Position numbers and translations under genes: made by a program. Shown one piece after another: positions 11,164 to 23,400 of a DNA stretch of 64,000 bases (the stretch's first letter is position 1; each line of letters begins with the position of its first letter). The notes under the pieces are model-generated. The model was given only the letters and a program-made list of their open reading frames with translations. It was not told the DNA's origin and made no database searches. This DNA comes from Sipunculus nudus (lineage: Eukaryota > Annelida > Sipuncula > Golfingiida > Sipunculidae): the NCBI GenBank assembly GCA_026874595.1, contig CM049307.1, positions 47,777,678-47,841,677 on the forward strand, written 5' to 3'.

Positions 11164-11302
11164 GAGTTGGGCACCAGTTTGATCTTTCTTTCACATCTTT
11201 TTTAGTTCTAAATGAGCTGGGCACCAGTCTACTTTTTCCATTCCTCTTGAAAGTGTGATGAGCACTAGTCTACTCTTTCCATTCCTTCTTGATGTCCAGT
11301 TG
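11164..11302 (-). repeat. tandem duplication covering the RhoGDI stop codon
   Basis: Two imperfect copies, starting near 11164 and 11214, precede (on the plus strand) the true gene end at about 11260; spacing is 46-50 bp. The copies share GGGCACCAGT / GAGCACTAGT and TCCATTCCTnCTTGA. On the minus strand the 11214 copy would read QEEWKK and stop, echoing the true KKEWKE and stop. Reading past the real TAG in frame stays open for about 36 codons, to a TGA near 11153. Confidence 0.6.
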
Positions 11303-11469
11303 CCACTCCCATTTTAGGAACTCATGCTTATCATCATCCGTGAACAAACTCTTAACGGTGTATGAGCCTCTTGCAATCATGCCTGATGGGGCGTCTTCTA
11401 CTGGAGTGGTGTAAGACTGGAGTTCTTTCTTGGGTCCATAACTTCCAACCATGTATGTGGTTTTGTCCA
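11270..11469 (-). CDS. ARHGDI: RhoGDI coding exon 4 with stop codon
   Basis: The acceptor CATTCCAG| is followed by TGGACAAAACC, which completes a valine codon ([13 protein letters not shown]). The exon carries the most conserved part of the prenyl pocket and the C-terminal KKEWKE, then TAG at 11272-11270. The end of the exon is partly duplicated in the following 3' sequence. Confidence 0.96.
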
Positions 11470-14400
11470 CTGGAATGAGATACAGTGTTTACTTAGTGAC
11501 ATTCATGAAATACAAATATTCATGCAACCATAATTTTTTTTTTTAATTTTTCCATGGTTCATTGGTTACAATGTCTGCTGAATGTGAAAGAAGATAACTG
11601 TACAGAAAACATGTTTCCATGTGTGTATATATGCAAGAAAAATTTGCTATATTTCAAAATCAACATATCTGCATACAAGCAGAAGTATATTGTGGTACAG
11701 AGTGTCTAGCAGATCTTCACCAAAAAAGATGCTGAAGTGATGTCACTTAACTGGGATTCATCAAGTTCCGGAAGACTTTTAACATGACATTGCCACAGGA
11801 TGCATAATCACACATATGCTGATGGACATATGGTTACACCACAATTAAAATATCATTTGAATGATTTTTCACGTATATACACCAAAAAATACAGCTTAAG
11901 AATGATATGTTAGTATTAAGCCCCATTGATTTCCTGTATTTTTTAATGTCAGAGGTAAAGAACTAGAAAATTGGCAGTGGACTACGCTCTTTACACAGCG
12001 CTTTACCTATAGGGCTACTACCTATATCATAAGTTCAGACAGTTACGCTGGGGGATGAGCTGTCACTCAAAAAGAAATGAATATGATTGGCTCCGTGTAT
12101 TCCTCGCTTGGCTGTGTCTTCCAGCACAAGGTCTCATCTGATTGGACAAAAATACAGTGCTCCCCTCTGGTGTAGCAATTCAGGATATGAGGTTATAACA
12201 AACAGGGCTTACGATAATGGTACTAGGCCTATAGGTAAAGCACTGTGTAAAGAGCGTAGGTGCCACCTGCCTGGTGTACAAGATGGAGGTATCCAAAATC
12301 TATGGACATGCCCAGTTTCAGCCAAATACATTGAACTAGTCACTAAGATTAACATATGGAATACTCATTGATGGATGCCACACAAAAATGATTTTAGGTG
12401 GTGCCACCAGTTTCAATAATGAGACGGAGAGATCCAAGATCTATGGAGATGCAAAATTTCAGCTGAGTACATTGAACTACCCCTGAGATATGGGCTGTTA
12501 TCACTAAGACACTCAGCTTCATACTGCATAAAAAAGGATCGTAGGTGGCCCCACCAATCTTTGTTATGCACAACTACATAGCAGAGCTAATAATTATGCT
12601 GGGTTCTGGAAAGATGGGTCCAAGGGTCTCAGAGGAGTTCTCCAGAACCAACGCGGTGGCAGCATCAAATTGAAAACATAGCCACCAAGCTTTGTTATGC
12701 ACAACTACATAGTTTTTTGGGTTTTGGAAAGATCGGTCAAAGGTTCTCAGAGGAGTTCTCTAGAAACAAATGTGTTGGCGGCAAAAAATTTGTTTAGTGG
12801 ACACAATAATCAAGAAGTTATAACCTGACGTTTTGATAATCAAAGTAAACCTGAGTTCTATTGACAAATTACTGTTTTAACTTTGAGGTACTTGTGGGGA
12901 CTGACCCACGGAACCTTCAACTCTGAATTCCAGTGCCTTAACCACAGGCCATGTCCAATCCCAGACAAAATACATTTTATCTTTCAACTTATCATGTGCC
13001 ATGAAACCTTGCTCAACCAAGCTAGCGTGAATGCATTTTATAAATACAAAAGGCCTTAAGTGATTCTAGAGAAAACAACATTTTACAGATTTCAGGGCTC
13101 CCACCAGCCTCCTGATGAAACTATGGTTGTGGTTAATTTGGCTTGTCTGAATTTTCACACAAATCAGGATGTATGTTATCGATCTAACCACCACAGCCCA
13201 TATTCTCTGCCCTTTTAGCCTAATTATGATAATGAGCATACAAACTGCTCCTACACAGGCCTTCCATGCCCATGGTTGTGAGAGCTGTTTTCAAGACAAT
13301 AGGCGATGACATATGACGTCACATTTACTGACATCATCTGCTGGAATTGCTATCTCTCTGTTCTCCAGTGATGAATATATCACAGTCACTGTGAACTGTC
13401 TTGCCATATTTTGGATTTTTACTCTCATACAAATTATGTGCCAGGTAAGACATTATTATTCACTCGGTAGTTGGAAGACTGGTTCCTGCAACATTTTGCC
13501 TAGAACTTTTTATACTGTCTCCTTTGTATAAAAAATATCACCAAAACATCCTGACACAGGTACTGGTACAGACTACATGGTTTTGTTTAGGAGAGTTGCT
13601 CAAATTATGCAAATTTTGCACTTTTCGGATGATTGACTGTTTACATTGCCAACAGTAACTTGATTGGTTGCTTGCAACTGCTCTGCTAATGATTATTCCT
13701 TGAATGAATATGAAATTAAGGTCACTCAGAGTTCATGGATAGGCCAATTCATTTGAATATTAAAATATTTAAACAATTATATAAAAGACAGGTTTGTAGC
13801 GCAACTTATCTCCCACCTAACAAGTTCCAGGTGACCATGTACATGCTAGGATTGACGGATTACTGTGACCAAAAGCGCAAAAAAATTATGTAATATATTT
13901 TCATAAGATAATATTGGAACTTAGGAATCAGTGGAAGCACTTGATTTCATTTGCTCTGGGCAAGAGAGTGTTGGTTTCATTAAAAGCTCACCCTGAATGC
14001 CTTTTCTGTAGGACTTTTGCACATATTTTAGGCCTGAGACGATCTCACGTTGGACATAGAAGTAGATTTTCACACGGTACTGGCATCCTTCCTTGATAGT
14101 AAATGGGGATTTCTTCAGAACTGACAAATCACCTGAAATCAGCAATAACCAATGTACATTATTAACTGTATCAACATATGCTACAGATCTCATCTTATTT
14201 TACAAAAATGTCAGATAAACAAAATCACTTTAACACCTGTTTCTACCCACAACAGTAGCATAAGTATTTTTAAAGGTCATCAGTTCTCCTTGGATGGTGT
14301 TTACACTCGGCATAACAATTTTCTAAAATTGTTTTATTAAAAAAATTAAAATAAATGTTTCATATGGTCAAGGGATAACATGATAATAACATTTTTTTTC

Positions 14401-17400
14401 ATAACGGGTGAAAGGACATCAATATAAAACAAAATTTATTCAAAATTTTATTGTTTTATTTTATTGAAAGTAAGGACCAACCTGGAGCTCAAAATTGGCA
14501 ATTATCTACTGAAAATTAAAATAAATTTATTTGATGGAGGCAGGCATGGGTTGTTGCGTTTCAAAATGGATGTTTGTTGTGCCAGGGAAACCGTTTGTTT
14601 TTCCTTTTTTGCCTAATCTTGCATATTTTGTGTAAACATTCATTAATTCAAACACATAGTACACATGCAAACTCTATCAGATGGTTCTCCTCTCAATAAA
14701 TTACATAAATAAAATGAGTTCAGTAGCTGTTAAACCCTAAACTTTGCCATGAAGCCATAGTAACAAATTACAATTTTTAGATATACAGCTACAGATCATA
14801 TAAGGAATTTGCAACAAACAGTATTTTTTTTAAGTTTTTTATACAAGTGGTTAGAAAACAGGCTGGAATAATAAAGTTTAGTAATCCAGGCTTTACTTGG
14901 CAAAAGGCAAAGCTGTAAATAACTACCATAATTACACTGTATTATTATATACAATAACATACTAATTTTTTTTAATAATGAGCATGAGTGGGATACAACT
15001 GGATCTGAATATAAAATCTTATCAATTTTTTTGGTCAATATGAAACGAAAAAAAATATAACAATTCCCAAAATTTCATTTTTATGAATCCCTCACTTTGA
15101 GTTGTGAATATTCTTTCAGGTAATAATGGCAGACTTAAACACAGTGAGCTGAGCTTTTTCTGTCACTACACAGCGACTTCAATCTTACCTGTCAAGTCCA
15201 GTTCCACATCAGTGTGACCCTCCACCAACAAGGCCAGTTTATTCACTATCACATTATTTGGGTTTGATTCATCTGGAACAACAGAGTAAACATTAACTGT
15301 CTTTTTTTACATGGACTATACAAATAGATATATTACTAATGCAAAGGCAATGTTGATTGCTCAGAAGGTTGGGTGGTTTGTTTTATCTCACAGGGCTCCA
15401 TGCTGGGACTAAAACCTGGATCCCCAACAAAAAGAGTCGAGCATTTAACCACCCGACTGCTCAATATATATATATCACTAAAGTTGGTTTGTTAGTTGGC
15501 AACTCATTCAAATAGTAGGATATATTACATCAGAAACAATTACAGGACTTCCAAAGGTAAATGACTGAAAAAAGGAGTAAGTGCTCCAGAAAAAAAAGTG
15601 TTAGATATCTTTGAAATAAGGAGTGAAAAAGAGTAGAATTCACATCAATTCCCCTCTTTTTTATCACAGACTGAATAAAGATGTGCTTCACAGAGCACAA
15701 TTGTGTATATATATATATTTATTGGTGCATATCATTCACAAATTAAGAAATATACATGGCACACATCCCAATTCAAGAACTTGATGAAGGGCATTTTCAA
15801 CATGTTGTGACACAGGCTTGAAATCTGCACACCAAAAAAATGCAAAATGTCCCATTCTTGTTCAAAATGGACTGTTTAAGCAAGAGAAATAGTAAATATT
15901 GGGATTCTTTCATGAAAAAGAAGAAAAAAAGTGCTGCTGAAAAAAAGTGAAAAAATGGTAATTAGAATCATTTTCAGGAAATCCTCATAAACAGAGTGAC
16001 TCTTCTTAAAAACAAGGGACCTATGGGTCACGGCGCTCAGCTGATCATGATTGAACTATTAATATATCACCATTGTGATACTATATTTAGTCGACAAACC
16101 TTATGAATATCATGGACCTATTAGGCTATTATAAAGGAATATAATGTCATATGTGAGTAAATCATGTATAAAAATTACCTGACTGATGGATTAATATGGA
16201 GTAAATATAGTGGTTTATTTTTGATTTATTTGGGAGCTGTTGAAAATAGCAATATATTTGAGCAAATATGAATGCAATGACAGAACACTAAGCAGTGGTA
16301 GAATGAAGATAAGGCTATTTGTTGAAGGATCTATAGTGTATGGAAGTCCGCAAGATTTCAATTTGACATATATAATGTTATTATTAACTATGCTGAAGAG
16401 TGGATTTATGAATTGTGACTGTATGACATGATATCTCTTAGGTCTTGACAAGGTACATTATATTGATGCCCACCACGTCTACATATTACACAATATTGAC
16501 ATAATTTCTGGCACGTACATAGGTATACATATAACAAACAGTTATACAATATATAAAAATATGAATATATCTGATTCAACTTGTTCTCATTTACTGAGGC
16601 TGACACTGGGATGGGGTTCGAAGAAGGAAACAGTGTGGGCAGCAAGGAGGGTTGGATGTAGAGAGAAAAGGAGATAGAGTGAGAGGGACGGAGCATTCAA
16701 CAGTACTTAAACACCTGGACGGTTAAAATCTAAAATATTATGAAATGTAAATAAAGTCTGAGAGAAAGAGGTAATCTAGGCTATGGTTGGTTGATATGAT
16801 TGAAGAAATTGTTGCAAATAATATTTTAAGATCTGACCTTGCGTTTTCATTGGATACCTTTTTGACAGTCTGTTGACAGTTCAACATTTTACACATTTGT
16901 CTAATGAGATCCAATTTTTTAAATTTAAACTTTAATTAAACTTTTTTTTCTATTTTATGATATGTATACAGTTGCTATAAAATCCCCACTCCACAGGCGG
17001 AAGGACTTGATGGAGGGGGGGGGGGGGGGTTACGATGGGAGTTACAACGCCTCGGTCTCTCTGTATATATTTTCTTCAAATTATTAAATTTTATGCTATA
17101 GCAATAGCACTATTGTTGACAGTGCGAAGGAGCAAGGACTTAGTGGGGTGGGGGAAGGGGATGGTGGGAGTTACAATAACCTTGCATATACGTACAGGAT
17201 ATGAAATTTAATTAATCAGAGCTTACAGGAAAAAAAAGTTTATTCATAATTATTAAATATTTAAAACAGGCAAGAAAGCTAGAGAAACAAAGCAAATAAT
17301 TTTAATTCCCATTCTTCTGAGCCAGGAAATTATGAACAATTTTTACATAAATTCCTTTTTTTATAACATCATTTTTTTCCAGGTTTGAAAATGTAACTAT

Positions 17401-20400
17401 ACATTTAGAGTATAACATATATATGTGAATATTTCAGTTGATTCACATTTCTTAATTGCATCAACATATATATCTAATAAATTAGGTTTATAGTTCCTGT
17501 CAACAGAATGGGGTGGAGGGAGGAAGGGAGGCATAGGGGTGAGAGAGAGAGAAAGAGAGAGAGAAAAAGAGAGCTAGAAAGAGAGAAAGGGAAAGAGAGA
17601 GAGGAGAAAGGCTCTCTGGTAATTACTGCCTGACCCAGCCTGACCCAGACACTCACAGAAGCAGTATGCAAGGAGTGAAGGTGTTATGTAACAGCCTGGA
17701 ACACTGTTAACCAATGACTTGATGTAAACATTCAAGACATGGTGCTATAAATATGGGTCACTGTGCTCAGCTGAAGTTGACCTTGAAAGTAAAAATCTAA
17801 AATAATAATGGAGATCAAGTCTAAGAGGAAAAGGTAATATATGCCATGGCTGGTTGACATGATTGGTTTGTATTGATGAGTGAGAAATTGTTGCAAATTA
17901 TATTTTGTGACCAAACCATGCATTCTCTAATGTCAAAATTGAAGCATGTGAGCAGTTTGTGAACATAAGATGTATATTATTACCATGATCATTGGCTGGC
18001 TTTTTGATAATTTGTTGACAGTTCAGTAGTTTACACATTTGCTCAATTTGATCTATTTTACATAATATATATTATAAAATATATGTATTTTTATTTTATA
18101 AAATGTATACAGTTGAAATATAACTGATGTCTCCAGTCCCCAGATGCAAGGACCTGGTGGTGGTGGTTGGGGGGGGGGGGGGGGGGGCTGGAATGATGGG
18201 AGTTACAACATCTCTGTATTAACATAGTGTATATACATATAGGATTTCCACTTAATTCAACAATACTTACAGAATTAAATAGTTCATTCACAATTACATA
18301 ATATTTAAAAAAGGACAGACAGACTGTTAGACAAACAAAGCTGATAATATATTTTAATATTTTAAAGTTTTTCATCTGCAATATTACACATCTGAATACA
18401 TAAATTGCTTTCAAATTTCAGACTTTAATGGCTTAAATCCATACACATACAGCATATGAAAGTTATTTCAACAGTGCTTAAAGGAAAAATTTCATAATTA
18501 GTATATATATTTAATGATAATTGAGAGATGATGGACAGACAAGAGCTGATCACTTTATGTTCCATTCTCCTGGGGCAAGAATATGTTTCAATATAAGATC
18601 TTAATGTTTTTTAATTCAATTACCTTTCAAATTGAAAAAATTGTACACATTTGCAATAATAACTAATGTCCCAGTGCACAGGTGACGGTGAGGTGCTAAG
18701 GATCAATGACAGCCGGGGGGGGGGGGGGGGGGGGGGGGGAAGAGATGGGATTAACAACACTTTTGCATAAACATTCAGGGCAAACAAAGCCTGATCTCCA
18801 ATTCTGCTGAGGCTCGAAAATAATGAACACATGTTTGTATTAGATCCTCATTTTTTTATTTTAAGTTTAATTTGTATACATTTCCAATATAACATATATT
18901 TCTGAATATAAACGTTCATAATTCTAAATTGCATCATCATAAATCTCAATCTTGTCATGTAACACCACATCATGCATTCAAATGTATATTTATATATTCA
19001 TGGGGGGGGGGGGGGGAGGGGGTGTGATATGAGAACAATTGTACACCTGTCACAGCAGGGGATCTCCCCCAGTGACTGAAACAAATCAGGAACCCTGGCA
19101 TAGCTGACTTCCAGTGACCTGGAGTGGCCTACCTGCATCTGGAACAAAGCAAGTGACTACAATAGAGCCTCAAGATAAAATTTAATAACTAGCCTAATTT
19201 TCAACCTTTTAGTTTCAAATTTCAGATTTAAACACATTAAATACTTATGTTTACATTCTGGGAAAATTAAATCAACAGTACTCACAGGAAAAAAATTTGC
19301 CATGGTCAAAGTTGGGTAAAATTTCAGGTATTGATTTTATGTTTATGCTAATACCTTATAAAATTTACAAAATACAGATCTAATTTTGGGAATACAATTG
19401 AATCTTAATTAAACAAAGTTATATACTTGAAAAAAATTCTCTAGCTTCAATAATTTTCATGTAACCTGAGTAAATATTTTTCCTGATTTTTTACAAAGTC
19501 AATTTTGTTTTTGCACATAACTTAAAACAATTACGCAATACTGACATCATTTCTGGCATGTGCATAGCGAATGTATAGAAAAATATGTATATTATATATG
19601 ATCACAGTCAGATCAGTGGTTTTGATACTAGGCAGTCCTGAAGAGTAAAAAGGGGTTTTAATGAAAAAATGAAGTTTTCATTAATATCTCGAAGGAATTA
19701 AGTTCTGGTGACCAAATTCTTGGCATGGTAGGGGATTTTGGAGACATCTTACTGTATGCCTAATTTAAGGCACTTAGAGCTGAAGCTGGGGAGCTGAGCT
19801 CTAGCAAACTGCATAACACTAGGTTGATGTAAAAATATGTGACATGGTGCTTGAAAACTTGAATAAAATCTACAGTTTTTGATCAACTGGGTTCAAATTT
19901 TAAATGTTAACAGTTGAAATGCTAACAAAAACATGCTTTGAAAATTAAATCCACAGCAGTTACAGGAAAAAAACGTGCCATGGTCAAAGTTGCGCAAAGT
20001 TTAAGGTACCAATTTTTTATTTTTGCTAATATTTTAAAAAATTTAACAGATTTTGATCAAATTTTGGGTATACAATTTAATTTTGATTAATAAAAGTTAT
20101 ATTACTAGAAAAAAAGTGCTTAGCTTTAACAAGTTTTGTGTTAAGTGATCAAATTTTTTTCCTGAATATTTACAAAATGCATTATGTTTGGGCCCATAAC
20201 TTTTTTAAATTATATAATACAGACCCAATTTCTGGCATGTACATAGGAACTATATAGAGGATTATTTATGGTAAATATGAGGAAAAACAGATGAGAGGTT
20301 TTGATATTAGGCAGTCCTGAAGTGTGAAAATAGGATTTTAATAAAAAATTGAGGTTTTTCCTTAATTTCTCAAAGGAACGAAGTCGCAAAGACCCAGTTT

Positions 20401-23400
20401 TCGGTTTGGTAGGAGATCTTAGGGATATCTAACATTATGCTGAATTTTGGATTCCTAGGTCTTACGGTTTCAAAACGTGCCACATCTACGGACGGACGGA
20501 CGGACAGACGGACGGACGACGGACAATGGACCACGACTATAGCTCAGATGACTTATAGTCAGCTGAGCTAAAAAAAAAAATTTGGCAGGCCTAAATTAAT
20601 TAAATCTAGGGGGTAATCAGGATCATTATTGTATATTTTTCATTCAAAGGATTCTAAACCACTGAGACATACAGCCATTTCTTTGGCCGTGCTAGGGCAA
20701 GAGCCACAACCACCAATAGGTATTAGGGGAGGCTTTATTCTAGAGTTCACTAGTTCTGTGAACTGAGGTGATGAACCATGACACTGTGTACACAGGACAG
20801 TTTAATTGGGATTCTGGTGGAGGTATGTGGGCTAGCAGTACACATCCCATTTAATATGCACTTGTGTGGGATTTCCACTCCTATTATACAAATAATTCTC
20901 AGTGCATTTGGTGGATCTGTTCTGATGTTTCAACCACTTTCCATGTTTAAAATGCTGTAAAAAAATTCAATTTTAACCTTGTATTTATGATATGATCTGA
21001 AAATAATATGAAAATTGTTCTGCCTGTTGTACTAGTTTATGAAAATTGTACTATTTACACCATAAATTATAGTATCCATTTCAAGCATGAGTCATAAACA
21101 TGAAAGCCTATCGGACCATACTCCACTTGATCACGTGAGTGTTCTTTTTTTTTTCCTGAAGGTTCTATTTAGTCCAAGCTTTACACTTTCAAATATCTAT
21201 AAAAGAACATTCAGTCATGTGTTCATGGCTTTATGGCCTCCATTGGTTCAATATTTATTCAATACAGTTGGATCTGATAACAGAAATCATGGCAAGCAAA
21301 CATGTTCTGTGGATCCATGGAACAAACTCAGCTATCCTAAATTATGCAAGTCTCACCTGAGTTAGTTCTGGCCCATCAGAATTTGCCAGTAGATTCAGGA
21401 ATGTAAAGCAAAGTCTGGTAAGTGCTGCCCCCTCCCCCCCCCCCCCCCAGCTGGTATCTATTTAAAGGGTCTAACCCAGATCATGTTTTATTTAGAATAG
21501 AATTTTATTTGCTGTGCAAAAAAAAGAAGAATTATCACATCATACAGTTAATTCCTTGATAACCAACCCTTCATGACTTCAGACATTACAAAATTGTTAA
21601 ATGTGCAGAAAGCTATGAAATTCATCATTTGCTGTTTTCAAACATATCACTGACTGTTTTGTTTAAATATAGGGTCCTGTAAAATCCATTAGTTTGGTTC
21701 CTGTAAACTTTGTCCACTGTCCAGCTGAAAATCTTACCAGTTTCAAGCCTATTTAATTCAGCCTATGAAGGACACGCAGTGAAAGTGACAGATTTAGATA
21801 TTGGAGTTGTTCAGTGATAATTCAGTGTAATATGGATTTATGAGAATTATACAGTGTAAACAGACCACAGTAACACTGATGAGGTAGTAATATACACATA
21901 CTAAATATGATAAATCATGTTTCCAAGTACGTATAAACATGCCATTGTGCTGGTCTCCTGAGTATTACAAACTTCCGCAATACAAGAGCCTTGGTCCTTA
22001 TCACTTTTCACACATAAACGCAAACACTCATTCCATACAATCAAAGTGATTCACTGACTGAATTGTTTTTATAAACTTAGACCATATGTGTGCTTAGCAG
22101 AATGTGATTCGGGGACATGTGACAAAAACTTTAGGTATGCTGTTAAAAATTCCTCACAAAGTGAATTTATACTTGTTTAAAGGACAGAATCACTCACTGA
22201 ACTGAAGGCACTGTCAATGCTAAAAATATCTACACATATATATTTATTTATATAAGATATCGAATGCAGTAATTAAAGCTTTGCTAACTGCAGGAGTTTG
22301 AAAAGCAGGGACTGATAAAGCAGGAATAAATTTTAAATATTATTTAAGTAAGTGAATCTCTTTATGTAAGCCTCAGCATCCACTGAAAAAGAAAGAAATG
22401 GGAAGCAGTAGCCCATAAGGTCCTTGAGACATGAAATCAACATTAACTATTAACTAGATGTATGCAATATCTGAGTGATTGTAAGAGAAGCCTCCTGCCA
22501 TTTAGACTAACACCAATTTCACTGAAAATTTTCACAGTGATTTTAGATACAGAGTAAGACATGGATAAACAAAGGTAGAGACATGACCTCCTGTACACAA
22601 AAACAAGTGACCCATGGGTCATGACGCTCAGCTGACTGGGAAGAGATTCGCTAAAGGAAATTTTATCATCAGAATGGTAGTATATACCCATTCAACTGAA
22701 GCATCAAACAGATTAACCAACAGGCCAAGATTTAGTCTGTATTTATATATCTCAAAAATAGAGAAAAATGTGTAAACTTTTAAAACTAGAATACGGGTAA
22801 CCGACAAGTGACTACATGTATCTGCCAAAATCGGATATTGAGGCATGGATTGAGTGGCAAGGGGAAATAGAGTGAGATTTGTTGCATATTAGCATGGATG
22901 TCTGCAGCCTAAATGTGTATGTAGGTTGTGCCACCTACCACAAATCCAGAAAGCTGTCCAAGTTGTATACACCTGCAAAATTTTAGGCAGAAAAGTCAAA
23001 CCACTACATGTATATGAGCGATTTTTGCCCATGGCAGACAAACAGACAAACACTGTGCAAAAATCTTTGCAGGTAACCCCTCCAGTTTTGTGTATGATAA
23101 AGACCTATGTCAGATCTAAAAACATGCACAATTTTGGCCCAATCGGTCAAATGGTTCCTGAGATATGAGCTTGGATGTGTGCAGCGTTAACTAGAATGTA
23201 GGTGGCGCCACCTGTCATAAAATCAAGAAAGCTGTCCACGATGTATAAACCTGCAAAATTTTAGGCAGTTATGTCGAACCACTACAGAGAAATGAGTGAT
23301 TTTAGGCCACGGCAGACTAACAGACAGACGCTGTGCAAACATTGTTACAGGTGGCGCCACCATTTTTTGTGTATGTTACAGAGCTATCAAAGGGCTACAT

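Larger units (their letters stand above)
16013..20570 (+). mobile_element. family B long element, copy B2
   Basis: The left end is CAAGGGACCTATGGGTC then CGGCGCTCAGCTG. The right end is a hairpin TAGCTCAGATGACT / AGTCAGCTGAGCTA ending at 20570. The inner part holds two ~1.1-kb units (about 16700-17770 and 17780-18860), each with poly-G blocks, and two ~690-bp units (19262-19955 and 19956-20570) starting near GTGCCATGGTCAAAG. A further internal left terminus at about 17755 (ATGGGTCACTGTGCTCAGCTG) suggests that B2 is two elements fused or one inside another. It fills most of RhoGDI coding intron 1 and has no coding capacity. Confidence 0.6.

Noticed and set aside
16601-16640. tRNA-like GGTTCGAA string
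   Set aside because: No A box at the right distance and no cloverleaf. A chance B-box match.
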